64,000 bases of DNA from Lunularia cruciata (GCA_948567375.1 OX419761.1:42286501-42350500); one strand, 5' to 3'; shown: positions 1 to 13,269, counted from the first letter of the stretch. Program-made: numbers and translations. The notes: generated from the letters alone by a model not told the origin.

Positions 1-1203
1 TCTAGAAGTAGTATAGTTTGGATGGTGAGTCCAATAACCGTTGTGCTACTGGAGGCCAAGAAACGCAACATACTGATCCAAAAGACCAAACTCCTCACAC
101 ATCGACTCGGTTAACGGTGCTAGCTTTGTTTACCTTCAGTACAAGGGTTGTATCGCAAATCTAAGAAACCTTTAACATATACAAGCTACTAAAACGAGCC
201 AAGACTAATCAAAGATTCTGGATTGTGGTTTACTGTCAGTATTTTGAACGATGGTGAGCAAGAGTTCACTACCATAAACTCCTGTAAGCCCAACCCTACA
301 CCTGAAGTTTAGTACTTCTGTACAAGGACCCTTGAAGACGTTCCTTAAAATCCAGCCTCTTGAAGTAACCAATCTAATTAATTTGCTGTCTACAGAAACA
401 GTAGCCTACTCTCCAAACTTGGCTGCTAGAAGATTGCCTAATTGTCTATGCAGTATTTCACGAATGTTCCAGCTGAATCTGCAGATATGGACTCAGACGA
501 GGGATCTGATTAGTCAAATCCAGAGCTCACCACACTTTTTGGAGAGACCGGACCCACGAATAAAGTCTTCCAGACTTTTACGACTGTGTCAACCACACCT
601 GCTAGAGGGACGGTACAGAAAATCACCAAGGATTTATCCTTAATTCTGTACGAATACCAAAATTATACAGAAAGCCTACTTACGAAAAAAAATAGTGTGT
701 CCTACATCTCCCGAAGGGGATCGGCTGTACGTCCACTCGACAATATGCAGAGAGGAACCTCGTACTTCTGAATTTAAATACAAAACACTCTCACGTAGAT
801 TAGCCTGATATTTCATGAGCTGCATAGTCGTCCATTTGGAGAAGAAAGCTCACTTACTACCATTCTGACATCTCAACATGTCGAATTTCTTATGCGCGAT
901 GCGTGCAAATTGCTAAGAGGTCGATGCTTTTGGGATTTCCTCCGGATTCACTGAAACGAAATGCATAACAAGCGACAATTCAAGAACCTGTGATATCCTT
1001 GGCATGCACGTGAAAGAATTTCAGATACTTCGGGGACCGGATGGCCTACCGTATGACCAATTCTTTAGGTCGTCAATTATCCTACACAGAATGGCTTCAC
1101 GAAGAACTGGTGAGGGAGAAGAAAAACTTACCAACAGGCCTCACCTTGCACTGGCAGGAACTGCAAGAGAAACCTCAAATCTCGAGAAAACAGGCTATCT
1201 TTG
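1..1203. other. 3' flank of ATG16, no assignable gene
   Basis: No open frame longer than about 100 codons here resembles a known protein. The stretch at about 445-640 (+) reads like protein (acidic, then Thr/Pro rich) but contains a stop and has no recognisable motif. The right part is probably the 3' UTR of the minus-strand ATG16 gene. Confidence 0.4.
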
Positions 1204-4077
1204 TCACTCCCATATGCAGATTCGTCCACTCTTATCTGCTGTGGCCAATGGTTTTCCCATGCCACTCCATGCGCACGCAAGTACAGGATAAGTGTGACCT
1301 CCTTTAAGGACTGATTCACTTTCATTGCTCTTCCCGCTCCAAACAACCACAGACCCATCTGCAGACCCTGCTGCCACATAGTCTTCGTTCGGACTTAAGC
1401 ATGACCTGCACCAATTAGTAGCCGCCCTAAAGGCTGAAGACCGATAAGTGGCCTTGATTTCTAAACTGCGTACATCAAAGATGTTATGAACGTTGTCCCG
1501 TCCACTCGTAAGCACAGTGTACCCACTTCGTGAAAGAGAGACAGATGTAATGCCGTGACCATGCGCAGCTACCTCGTTAGCTAGCTTTCCTGACCGGATG
1601 TCCCAAAATCGCAAGTTCCCATCCATGTGACCGGAACATATCAACGCCCCATCAGAAGTAACACATATTGAGTTGCAATTGCTGTAGCATACGATGGTGT
1701 TTACTCCATATCCTGTCCCCAGATCCCAAAGCTTGATTGTTCGGTCATGCGAAGCACTCACAGCTCTTTTGTTCCCACTTGGACTGAGATCCACAGCAAC
1801 CACTTTCTCAGTATGACCTGTGAGAGTATGCCGTATTCGGCCCGATTGAGCATCCCAAAGGTATATTTTGTGGTCACTGCAAGCTGCCAACACCTGCCTG
1901 TTGTCCGCAGAGGTGGTCAAATCAAGCACAGAGCCCGTGCAGCCCCGCAGTGTATTTAGATTGGTTGCACCCTGCGTATCCCATTGTTTCACTTGCGAAT
2001 CATTCCCTCCGCTTAGGAGGATACCACTGTGGTGCTCAAACACTATCGCACTACATCCTCCTTCGTGTGCTTGTATAGTATGGCGAACCTGTGTAGGTAT
2101 ACCTGAACCATCATACAGTTCAGCACCTACTTCGCTATGCCTAACAATCCCATCGATTTGTGTTTTCGCCAGCTCCTCCAGTCTGCTACCCTTCAGCCTC
2201 TCCATCATATCCTCATACATTGCATTTGCCTGGTCCAAAAATACAAGGAATGAGCAAGGTAATAACCTAGATATCCTTGGCTTGTTCTATATGAATGCCA
2301 AAGGTGATGCACTTAGCGATCTCTTCTATGCCTGTCATAACTGTTTACCACTCGTGAGCTGCAAGGGTCCACCCTGTTGTAGGAGGAATACAAATACCCA
2401 CAACCAATTGCGCAGAAAAAAGCAGTTTTAGGTAATGGAAAGGCCAATACAAGTCAAACCTAGGGGAGATCATTATCAACTATAAGGTTCACATTTAAAA
2501 AATTTCAAATATAATTTGACTACCTGAAAATTGGAATGCTTGTTTCCCCTTAGCAGTTGCTACAACAGTTACTACACAAGGGATTCCTGCTTCCTCTTAA
2601 GAAATAAGAAGTACCTCGTTCAAGCGTTCAGCGTCTTGCATTTTCTGCTGCATCCACCGATCTACAAGCATTTTATTATCCATCTCTGCTTTGGAGAGCT
2701 TTGATTCCATCTCTGCAACTTGACGTTCAAGTTCCTTCTTTTCTTGATCCAAGAGATCTATCGCCTTCCCTTGTGATTCGACCTGAGTTTCCAACTCCTT
2801 AAATTTTGCCCTGCACACGTTAGGGTTGTCCTGAATCTTTAGAGGTCCAAAACTAATCTGCTTTGATGAAGTTGCATAACAGAGCATCAATGAGGTCCGA
2901 GATCGTAGTGTTAACGTTACTGGATCCCTGAGAGCAAGAAAGCTCTCTCCTTGTTTCATCCAGTCTGCTAAATTACACATATCCCTTCTCCTCAACATAC
3001 TAAAAAAAAACAAGAAGCTCAGATAGAAGTTCGACCTTGTTTCCACAAGTTCGGCTTGGAGCCGACCAATCAAATTATCCTTGTCCACAAGTTGTGTGCG
3101 CCAAGTTTGGTTAGCAGAGACTTCGGCCAAGAGCTGTCTTGCTGTTTCTGCTTGTGAACGATAGCTTTGATTCAATTCTTGCTGTAATATATCCACCTTG
3201 ACTTGCAACTCTGTCCCCTGGCACATTTCCCAAAACAAGCTGCTTAATTCTCAGTCGATTCTGAAGTTACTGAATAAAAGGTTCGCCTGGCTCGTGTATC
3301 TGCCTGAAGTTTCTGTCAGTAAGTAGTCTTGCTCCGGTCTTTTGTAATACATTTATGCAAAAGTAGGCAGACAATGTCATGGCTCCTACTTTGATACAAC
3401 TTTCTCTCATAGTTTTCACACAAGTGCTCACCGCATCAGCTTGCAGCAGGCAATGTGCTCATTTTTTTGAGTTCAAAGCTTTGGAATGCACGGCCTAACA
3501 CGATGCTCTGTCTATAAATCGAGCTTAGATCAGAAGCCAGAATTTGGAATCAAATGACGTTTGATTGCTACAGATTTGATCCTGCATCTGCCCCGGGATT
3601 ATCAAGTCTTTTCCAATTATGTTACAAGTGGTGTCAAGATTTATGAACAGAAGGCGATCTAAGCGAAATTTGAACAAATTGGTCGTTTGAACTCTCAAGT
3701 ACCAAATTAATGAGCGATCGTGATTATACCCAAGAAGGACTTTTGCAACAGACAAACTCGGAGTAAATGGCTGCAAGAACAACACGTTATCCTAGGGTTG
3801 AAACACCTGCACAGATGTTTACTTCATCTTCTCGAGCCTATTACAGACGTAAATCCTATCAGTAAAAAAACATTGCCAGAAAACAAATAACGACACCGAT
3901 ACAGGAACTCCACCGCACCTGATATCGCACCGCTTTCGCAAGCGCAGAAAGAGCAGGACCGTGCGCTCCTTCCTCATCTTTGTGCCGCTTACGAAGAGCA
4001 CGGCAGGCCTGAACTACTGCGACTTTCATTCTTTCCTCCATCATCATCGGCCCCTTCACGCTGATCGCTTCTCTCAT
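1204..4077 (-). CDS. ATG16: Autophagy-related protein 16 (ATG16), four coding exons
   Basis: ATG16 bridges the ATG12-ATG5 conjugate to membranes so that ATG8 is lipidated at the growing autophagosome (family knowledge). Coding exons on the minus strand: 4077-3919, 3217-3036, 2810-2615 and 2229-1204. All introns are GT-AG and phases close to 520 aa, about the plant ATG16 length. Exon 1 carries the N-terminal ATG5-binding type motif (RALRKRHKDEEGAHGPALSA). Exons 2-3 are a heptad-rich coiled coil ending in MLVDRWMQQKMQDAERLNE, a block typical of plant ATG16. Exon 4 encodes seven WD40 blades (VKQWD, IYLWD, IKLWD, LRFWD, NIFD, VVVW, ICIWE) and ends in TGA. The start is the first ATG of exon 1; the in-frame Met run about 11 codons later is an alternative. 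No lesions are seen, so it looks functional. Confidence 0.93.
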
Positions 4078-6592
4078 ACTGCTCAAACGCTAGGCAGGAT
4101 TACGAATATTCTTCAGCAGGCATTGAATTCTTATTCACGCCTTCCCATCCACGGAAATCTCAGCCATTTGTGTGCGTGCGATGATCAACAAAAGTTCATA
4201 ACAGGAAAAGAAGTTCTCATCTGAGATACAAATGATGAACAAACAGTGAAGGATCCAAATCCCCTCTGATCTGTAATTCTCATCTGTTTCAAACGTCCTG
4301 CAGCGTTACATGAGCAGATTAGATGCTTCATTGTTCAGTATGATCTACTAGCAGAGGCAAGACTCCTCGACAGGTGTCCCCCCTCCCTTCTTGTCTGTTT
4401 GGGTCTTTATAGCGTTAGCTTTCCTCCTTAGTCTTTACGTTACTCCTATAAATGTTATCTTTCTTTTCACGACCACCCAGGTGCGCGCATCTTCCTTTGT
4501 ATTCATGGACGTCCATAAGCGTAACCTTCTCTGTGGAGGACAAAGGGCTATTTATTATTCTTAATGAGATATTATGATTTTCACGATCTTAATTTTAAAG
4601 CGCTAGTAGTTTTAACCTAGTTATAGTTTATATAGTTTGGGTCGAAAATGTTGATTCAGTCTACTAGATAGATTAGTTTAGCTCGAAGTTAAATCGTCTT
4701 ATATCATTGTAATTTTATACAAAATATTATGAATCAAAAGATGGTAATTATTTGGTAATTATTTTGTAATTTTATTTTTGAAAATATTATAAAAAATATT
4801 AGAACTGATGAGAATTGCACATTTGATTGGGTCTATATAAACTGATATCGTTATGTTATCTTGAACGACTGTCTAATTTAAAGGTAGAAATTCAGCACCA
4901 AACTTAACAATATCATATGTATAAAAGATAAACGTAAATTACGCATGTACTTGCAAATATAATACAAATAATTTATTATATTCATATGATACTGGCGTTT
5001 GTTTTCTAAAAACACTATCTACCTTCACTATATTCTTTATAATAAAAGAAACTCTTTCTTCTTGTCCATGCTTGGACCTAATTAGCTTCTATCAACTAAA
5101 CTGTTTCTAATCCTGCCATATTCTTACTAGTTCAACTAATTTTTGTGTGAATTCTTTAATAATTAAAATATAATAACTATAAATTGATAGATCTAATGAA
5201 CTGTAACGTTTCTGCATATCGTTTCTAATGCCTCTGAATTTTCAGGGGCTTTGGCATCCACTATGTGATTGAATAGATATTTATTAGAATGGAATACGTG
5301 AAATCAGTAATTAATTCCAAGGTAAATACTTTCCTAGAATATACAAATCACATATAGTTAAATCTATATTTATGATTATAAACAGATTTATATATGTGTA
5401 TGATGTACTTATAGATTTATTTATAAAATTGCTAAACAAGCAAAATCCAAATATTAGTATTAAATATAATATATTTGAGAAAACCGAATTATGAATGACT
5501 AAAGCAGTCTCATAAATATATAATATATAAATGAAATTCATGTTTATGTGCTACATATACATCTAAACTCTTCTCATGTTTTTTATGTTTGTTTTAATGA
5601 TCACATGTCAATTATCTACATTTTATTAATCATCATTAAAAAATCTTAACAGTGAGAAAAAAAAATATCAGTTTTTTTAAATTGTAAAATAATAAAGAAA
5701 ACCAAGAAAACATGACTTTGTAATTTTGTTTTTTGTCCTTCGTGATTTATCCAAAGGACTTAACCTAACTAAATTGTCCACATAATATCTCATAATCCAA
5801 CCATAAAGAGCTTGGAGTAGATCCTAGACTAATTTCAAATCTAATCATGAATTTAAACAACAAATAAGATATGATTTTCAACCTCGTTTATAAGCGAGAA
5901 GGGTATAAATTATACATCTAACCGGTAGATCTTTTAAGGAGTAGAAGAAAGTTTTGAACGGATCTAACAGGTTGCAAAGGAATAAAAGAGAATATCGTTT
6001 CAATCTAATTATTCCGAATCTAGTTTATAATGAGAAGGGTGTTAATTCGATATAAATATAGCAGGTTAATCTTTTAAGGAGTAGAAGAAAGGTTTGCATG
6101 GTTCAGACAGTCAGCAAAGGGATTAAAGAGAATACCGTTTCAATCTGTTTGCTTGCAAGGGGTAAAGAAGGATATAATGTAGATCTAATTGTTTGTAAAG
6201 GGGGTGTAAAATCGAGCTACGCATAGACATTAGACAGCAATTCGATGACTGTTCCTCGGAGTATTGAGGTGAATTGGTCTGGATCTAACTATTTACGAAG
6301 AATAAATGAGAGCTTTATGATCGATTGTAACAAAATAACTTGATGGTGAAGCTCATCCCCATAAGAAATTAACATTGATTGAATTATAACCAAATCAACG
6401 AAAAGTTTACTCTCTCTTTTGCCAATAGAAGATGTAAGTTTACTTTTCTATTGTTGTAATGCATTTTTAGGTGATAATTCTCAAATTGTAGCTCGTATAT
6501 ACATTGTTATGCAACGTATATGGTTGATAACATCATACACTATAGAAGTAAAACTCACACGTAAGTTATACATGAACTTTAAAGTGTTATAA
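4078..6592. other. AT-rich intergenic DNA upstream of ATG16
   Basis: The first few hundred bases should hold the ATG16 promoter and 5' UTR. From about 4540 the sequence becomes very AT-rich and no frame encodes a recognisable protein. It contains the tandem duplication at 5884-6160. Confidence 0.6.
5884..6160. repeat. Two-copy tandem repeat, period about 136-140 bp
   Basis: Each unit contains GAGAAGGGT, then CTTTTAAGGAGTAGAAGAAA, then AAAGAGAATA(T/C)CGTTTCAATCT. The anchors recur 136-140 bp apart (for example 5931 and 6071). A partial third unit may follow near 6160. No coding potential. Confidence 0.7.
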
Positions 6593-7023
6593 TGTAATCA
6601 GTTCACTTTTTTCATTCAAATCAAATTTGAACTCTATCTTCCACTCAACAATCTGCTAACAATCAAACACTGATTATAATCAAGCCATACACACTCTAGC
6701 TAAGAGACTCCAAGTGATGTTTGCTGATTTGTCTACCATAGTCAAGAACTCAAAGGTTCAATATTAAAGAAGTGAACTGTCTAAAGTTGCACTTCAAAAG
6801 TATACCCCTCTGCTTGACCTAGGTTTCTAGTCGTAACGGTGCCGCTAATGGCACATCTTATAGTGAGAATGGTGCTAGTCACGATGGATATCACCATGTG
6901 ATTAATAGCTTTAACATGAAATTTGGCTACCATCAAGTAGTCCATGAGCAACTAACTACCAAAATAACTATGACTGCAAACACTACCACTCTAGCGTCCA
7001 AGCAAACTAGCTTCGGTGCTACA
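6593..7023. repeat. Left copy of a 0.4-kb direct repeat (candidate LTR)
   Basis: Begins TGTAATCAGTT and ends GTGCTACA. It is clearly similar over its whole length to 22594-23009 in the same orientation. The two copies bracket the minus-strand gypsy ruin and the plus-strand element inside it, so they could be its LTRs. No convincing primer site, polypurine tract or target duplication is visible, so the assignment is tentative. A further direct repeat of about 70 bp (6527-6597 and 7078-7146) flanks this copy. Confidence 0.45.
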
Positions 7024-8743
7024 AATGTTTTGGTGATTGTCATGAGTATATACAACATTACATAACACACATCTCTATCAACATCATACACTATAGAAGC
7101 ATAACTCACACATAAGTCATATATGAACTCTAAAGTGCCACAATCGCTCCCTAGTTGGCGGTTACATCCCTCTAACTCCAAATAGTCATCTATTCCAAAT
7201 GTGTGATATGCCTTATAGGAGGCTGGGTGCTATCAACCCCCATCATTAGTCACCTATCTGCAATCTATATCACATAAAGGTGAACTAGCTATAAGTCAAG
7301 TCCATCTAAGACATAACCACAATCCTTGAGGAACCACCATGAAGGGAAGAGTCAAATAGCCACATGCCATCCTCTCAAATAGCTATCACACACCAACATG
7401 ATAGCAACTCCACCGAAAGAGCCACATAACATATATTGCAAGTTTGCACGTACAAGTATAAAGCTTAGGTCCATAGTGCCATCAATGTTTGGGAGGTGGC
7501 ATGGTGCACAATTGTGCCCATGATCCTTCCAAACAACACCATCATGTCCTTCCAACACGAGGATTCCATAAGGCAAACCCTTGTGCACTCTCAAGATAGT
7601 ATGGCATGTAATAACATCAAGTGTCTTTGATGCAATCTATTGTAGATATACATAGTCACTTGGATGAAATCAATAGACCAAGGGTTTATAACCTCCTCCT
7701 TGAATGATATCATAGTATAAGGTATCCCTATAATAAGCAGTTGCTAAGTTCTTAAAGGCCATCGGCATCACTTTCCAAGATATCTCTGCATGTTGAGAAC
7801 ATACCCTCACCCATACATCTAGATCATCCAAGTCCAAAACTACAATAACATCAAGATGAATAGCTATAGGTAAAGTGGATCTAGTCTATAGAGTAGAAAG
7901 TAAGGAGAGAAGAATGCTAAGGAGGCTTGCTAGCTAAATTGATAGCCCATGGCCAACTAAGGTAATTGGAGATCCCAATCTCCCAAGTGGTCTCTTTGCA
8001 AACCATACTTATGTAATTTTCTTGTCACCATCTAAAACACTCTTTGCTAAGCCATTGGCCTCAAGGTGATCTCAAGAAGTAGTAGATGATCAATCAAGGC
8101 CTTGTCAAACAAGACTTGAAACTCCCCCAAGAACTCTGTACACTAATTAGTCAAAACCTCAACTGGTGCACCAAAATGACTAAGAACCCAATCTAGGAAT
8201 GAGTAATCCTCCCTCCCCCCCTTCTCTAGACTTGTCAAGAAGTACCACCAACTCAATCCACTTAGAGAAGTGCTCCACCATAACCAAAACATACTGATGA
8301 TGTCTCTTTGTCAATAGTATAGGTCTCGCAAAGTCTAAATTCCAATAGTGACCCAATCCCATGATTGATAATGGGTGTAACTATGGCATAGGAGCATTCA
8401 ATGATGCTCTAACTTGATCACAAACCACACATTTAGCAACAAATTGTTGTAGATAAGTCTGTATACCATGCCACCAATAATAAATTTAGAGTAAGCTATA
8501 TACTTTATTCCAAAATGTCCTAGCTCCTCATGAGCATGATATACCAATCGTGGTCTCTAAGATGGAAATGGTACTATTTGCACTCTATCATCCTCCCATA
8601 CACAAAGAAGGTATTTTCCCTCTAATCTAAACCACCTGGTGTAAAAGACCAAAACCGAGGAGAGAAATAGGAGAATGGAAGCTCATATTGGGACACTTGA
8701 ATGAGGGAAAACTCTGAATGCCTAGCATGAGCTTTGGCTTTGG

Positions 8744-8751
8744 TATTTATA
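8744..8751 (-). promoter_or_regulatory. TATA box of the solo LTR
   Basis: The minus strand reads CCTATAAATACC here, a good TATA box. It lies about 320 bp into the LTR, directly downstream of the heat-shock-element array in the element's orientation. The motif is conserved in the left LTR of the nested chromovirus (52212-52219). Confidence 0.6.
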
Positions 8752-8770
8752 GGTACATACAAGGCACTTG

Positions 8771-8996
8771 AGAAGCTTCTCAAGAAGCTTCCTCAAGCCG
8801 CTTTCTTAGAGTGCAAGCCAAGTTAACTAGAAAGCTTCTCAAGAAGCTTCCTTCTAGAAGCTGCCTACTTGGCGTGCAAGCTAAGCTAGTTGGAAGCTTC
8901 TAGAAGCTTCCTTCTAGAAGCTACTTACTTAAGGTGCAAGCTAAGCTAACCGGGAAGCTTCCCAAGAAGCTTCCTAGATACTTCCGGAATATTCTA
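8771..8996. promoter_or_regulatory. Array of heat-shock elements in the LTR U3 region
   Basis: Inverted 5-bp units of the type nGAAnnTTCn recur many times. Two runs are contiguous and in phase: GAA/TTC/GAA/TTC starting at 8893, 8898, 8903 and 8908, and TTC/GAA/TTC at 8982, 8987 and 8992. Further two-unit GAAGCTTC elements lie at about 8772, 8784, 8833, 8845, 8954 and 8966. Contiguous alternating GAA/TTC units are the binding site of heat-shock factors. The second run is conserved at 52437-52449 in a separate copy. Confidence 0.7.
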
Positions 8997-9399
8997 GGCT
9001 AATTTGTCTTATGTGCTACTTCGTGAGCCCGACTGACTTCGTCGCTAAACTCCATATTGTTACACCTGGCTTGTTGAAGGACACAGTCTCTCTCCTTAGC
9101 ACTAATTGTGCCACCCACAACACCAATGCAAAGATAATCCATTGCTAAGGTTTCATCATGAATATCTTGCTGACCTATAACAATATTGTCACCCTTTGGA
9201 TCTTTGACCTCAATAATTCCTCCTATATCTGTTGAGAGAGACGTACCACCAAGGCCTCAAAAAATATTTATAAAAAGATAGATGCATGCCAACTTGGCAT
9301 CATCTCCTCATCTATCTCACCATGCCAATATGTTATGGTCTGATCCTACTAGTTGAGATATAGGTTTCTACTCAACCCATTTGCATCATGATTCACCAC

Positions 9400-9960
9400 T
9401 TCATGTCTATGAATAATTATGAAACCATAGTCTTGTAAAATCAAACCCATTGTGCAAAACCCATTGTGCAAGCTTCCTTGAAAGCTTTTCAGACTCCATC
9501 AACCATTTTAATAGTTGAAGATCAATGACAAGAGTTAGGAGGTTACAAAATAGATAACATGAGCATTCTTTGACCCAAATGGTAGTAAACTCCATTAATA
9601 TAATACATCCTTGTTGTGAAGATCAATAACCCAAAATGTTATCTTGGACTTGTCCTCCTCTCTAATCAACAATTGATGATATTCTACTCAAAGATCCAAA
9701 GTATTGAAGAACCTTGCATTCCCAATTGCATCAAAGATCTCTTCTGATGTAGCCATGGCATATTGATTAGCCCTAGTTTGTTGGTTGATAGGATGGCAAT
9801 CTCCACACATCCACCTATCTATGTAGTTGCTATTTAGGTCCTTCTTGGCTGGCATTATTGTATCTAAAGCATACTCTCCATATGAAATCTCCACCAAACT
9901 AATGTCCAAAAGGTATATACTCAATTTTGAATCAATACTCTCTCCATATCACTATATCTA
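9400..9960 (-). pseudogene. Gypsy reverse transcriptase / RNase H remnant
   Basis: At about 9840-9690 the minus strand reads CGDCHPINQQTRANQYAMAT then EEIFDAIGNARFFNTLDL. This matches the conserved RT entry region of Ty3/gypsy elements (DYRxLN...P.P.I.D....A..FS.LDL). At about 9560-9450 it reads LLKWLMESEKLSRKLAQWVL, the RNase H segment following the DHxxL motif. Intervening RT motifs are destroyed by stops and shifts. Confidence 0.75.
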
Positions 9961-12900
9961 TAAGGACATAAGAAAAAACTAGTGTATCACTAGTCAACTC
10001 AATCCAAATACCAAGTCTTTTTAGAGCACCCAAATATTACATATTAAAGGCAAAAAAGCTAGTGTAGTTCCTCAAGAACCTCCAAACTCTCCATCTTTCT
10101 CCTCTTGTAAGCTTGGGTCCAATGTCTAGCTCCAAAGTATCCTTTGTAACTGATGTAGGAGTAGAAGATGCATTGATTGGCTATTACACTAGGCCCTTAG
10201 GAGTAGTAATCTCATGCCTCCAACCACTAGAGTCCCCAACTTTAGTGCAGAAAAACTTCCTCTACTTTGGCTACAAGCTCCATACATCATTTGGTTGCAT
10301 CCCAAGTAGGCCAAGGGTGTAACCCGAGTAGACCAAGCTCACCTAGATGGACCCTTAGTAGACCACTCTCACTAGTAGCCATTGGTTATGTCCCAAGAAT
10401 ACCATACCAACTTGGTCCATGGGCCACAACATATGCCTAAATTGTCTAAGTAGGCACAAAGCTCACAAGTGATTATTTATCACATCCTATGTTGCTTCAT
10501 CAAGCTCAGGCTCACAATCTAAGTCAAAAGATTCAAGTCCATAGCTTGACCTAACATCTAATGCTTTGATACCTTTGACATTGCTATAAGAATGATAATA
10601 CTATTACAAAAACCTATCATTTTCTTTCTCTCATTGACATTGTGCTCCACCAACTACTATAATTGTGAGCCAAATAAGTCCAAGACCTTCTTATCAAAAG
10701 CATGGGAGCTTAGGAAACTCATAATTGTGGGTAAAGCAACTCTGGGCTGTCCAAAAAGGTTTACCATTTCCATAGGTGACATATCAACCACTACCACCAT
10801 CTACGATTGGCACCCTATACCCCAAATATCATTGACAATAAGGTGGTCTACTTGCTAAATCTATCATAAGCACATTGTAGAACCTCTCTAGGTTAGAGTT
10901 TCATCCACCAAAGACAAAGACAATGAGCCCATGATCCCATTCTAGCTACATCTAACAACACAATAGGTCCCATCCAAGAATGGACCTAATGTGTACTTGC
11001 CACCACCCGTGTACAAGGATCACCCATCAATGAGACACTCTCCAAAATATAGGCTAGAGAAATAGACTTATGAACCTAGAGATTTCAAAGTATACATAAT
11101 ATCTCCTAAAACACACCAAAGCAAGGATCATGTAGAACCTTACCTTGGCCAGCATGGATATGTCCTTAACATGGCCATCCAAAAATCACCAAATGAATGG
11201 GACCATATCTTTCCAAATTTATGCCCCCATTAAGGAAATGTTTGTCAGTAGAGTCTTTTGGTACCCCTTGACTATTGACATCAATAATAACTCATAATAC
11301 CAATAGGCCAAGTGTTCCATATGATATAAAGAGACTTGCCTAGCAGTCTTATCTCTTTGCATATACAAATACCTTTGTACTCATATACCTACATGTAGTA
11401 CCACAACTAGTCTATTGCTAATCCCACTAAAAAATTCCAATAAATATACTTTCTCTATTAGATATAGCCAAGCAATGAGTGAAGTATCCAAAGGTGACAA
11501 GGTAATAGGATCTAGAGGCTCATCTTGACATTGGTCTCGTAATGGTACAAAGGCTCCACTCCAAGCTTGTTGCACCAATTGATATGTATGCCACTACAAT
11601 GCCTCCTTGGAATTCCACAATGGAATGTCTAAGGTGAATGGAACAATCCCACTTGTACTCCAAATTTGAGTGATCTCCTCTAGTACTAACATATCCTCCA
11701 CATGAGTGTTATCCTCCAATAAGTCACCAAGCCAAGAAATAGAACCATTGAAAGTTGAAACTAATGCCATGGTCCTTGACTATAGTGAGCCAAGACTGCT
11801 ACTACTAAAGCATTACTAGCGGACAACATACTTATCCCTCACTTGACTACCAACCTAGCCTATAGGAAGCAATCTACACCCAATAATCAATACTTAAACC
11901 CATGCGGTATAACATTGCTCCACCAATTAGCATATCATATGACTTTATTATTGTTGCAATGGGTTGAGCTCTCACCACAAAGCTATCAATTGGATGAACA
12001 GGTTAAGTTTAGACAATGAGCTCTTCACATGTGATGTACTATGTAGAACCAACCTACATATGTTTGGATCTGAAATAGATACCTCTCCACATTGGTCTTC
12101 CATAGCAATCAACAACTATAGCCTCCCCCAACATAGGGGGTTGCGCACTAGAGTCTAATGAGACCTTTTGTGGTCTATAGACCTTCTCTAAAGGTCCCAC
12201 CAAATGGAAAATACCACTTTGGTTGTCCAATATGACAACTCCAAGTTTAAACCAAGCTTGTTCAAATTTAAATCTAACTAGTTACTCGTCCAACCTAACT
12301 ATTATTGCTTGCCATAACCATTGGTTGCTTAGCGGATCCCATACTCCTTAACCAAGTCAACTCCACTATCAACCACATTTTCTCTAAAAGTAGGAACCAC
12401 ATCATCCCTACTTTCACAAAGTGTGGCAGCCAAGCCAACCAAAACATTGGAGCTAGGTCAACTTCCAATGTAAACATGTCATTAGTTAAGAACAAAGAGA
12501 AGCACATAATCAACTAAGCCATCCCCAATTTCATGCTTGACTCAATTTTTGTAGTAGCAAATGGTTAACTAGCATCTAGTCCATCATGCACTTCATCACC
12601 ATGTATCACACTTGCACTAGGACGTTTAGGAGCCATGGATGTCATTTGTAGTGCCTCAAAGAGTGTGAAAGATTGGGGAAGTCTGACCTATCTACCAACC
12701 TGTCTTCTTTGTGGGTCCAACTCTATTGATACTCCTTTAGGCTCTAAAGCGCATACTACATTCCTAGTCATTGCGGTAGATACATCTACTTGTGTTGCTC
12801 TGTACATAAAGTCCAAGATATCTCTATCACCAACATAAGAGGTGGAAGTCTGAGCTCCCAAATCTGACCTCCTTTGAGCTATGGCCATACCAGCCAATCT

Positions 12901-13240
12901 ATACTCCAACTTCTCAATCCAAGTAACCATGACTATATGAGAAGCAAAGGTAGTTATTGCTCCTACCCAGTGTGGGTCCTCTACTACCACCATGCCCTCC
13001 ATGACTTAGAGATCCCCTACCAATTTCCCTAGCAACCATACCTTTGGGTGAAGGTCAAAGCATCAACCACTAGTATGACAAAATCTATGGAAATGGTCAC
13101 ATTGTCTTTGTGCTAGCTATGATGCACCAGAAGTATCATGTCCATTGCCTTGAATGCACTCTCTCTTGTGGTGTGGTCCACCACAAGTCCAAAAAGAAAC
13201 ATCACCACTCACTAGTGGTTCTAACCCAAATATGAAGATA
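9961..13240. other. Degenerate retroelement interior without recognisable domains
   Basis: Between the RT and gag remnants of the minus-strand gypsy element. Short open frames exist on both strands (for example 13002-12688 minus, 104 codons), but none shows a motif I can name. It probably derives from the gag-protease spacer of the element. Confidence 0.4.
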
Positions 13241-13269
13241 ACATTTTAGTTGCATTAGGCCTTCCACTC

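Larger units (their letters stand above)
8640..9064 (-). mobile_element. Solo LTR of the chromovirus family
   Basis: A 425-bp sequence with TGTAAAAGACC at its left end and TATTGTTACA at its right end, flanked on both sides by CCTGG (8635-8639 and 9065-9069), a 5-bp target duplication. It matches, with differences, the two LTRs of the chromovirus at 52108-57791. There is no internal region, so it is a solo LTR left by LTR-LTR recombination. Orientation is minus by comparison with that element. It interrupts the gypsy integrase remnant. Confidence 0.9.
8100..9140 (-). pseudogene. Gypsy integrase remnant, split by a solo LTR
   Basis: From about 9140 to 9065 the minus strand reads ...RDCVLQQAR, and resumes at 8639 with WFRLEGKYLLCVWEDDR, then HAHEELGHFG and a Cys-bearing segment. 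This is the HHCC zinc-binding N-terminus of a gypsy integrase. The catalytic-core start follows at about 8362 (LDFARPILLTKRHHQYVLV, then MVEHFSKWIEL). The reading resumes in register across the LTR, so the insertion hit an integrase-coding region. Later stops make it non-functional. Confidence 0.8.

Noticed and set aside
332-771. Overlapping short frames near the left edge
   Set aside because: No domain, mixed frames and stops; not enough to call a gene.
1004-1379. Three overlapping frames on both strands over the ATG16 end
   Set aside because: Shadows of, or downstream to, the ATG16 last exon; no homology recognised.
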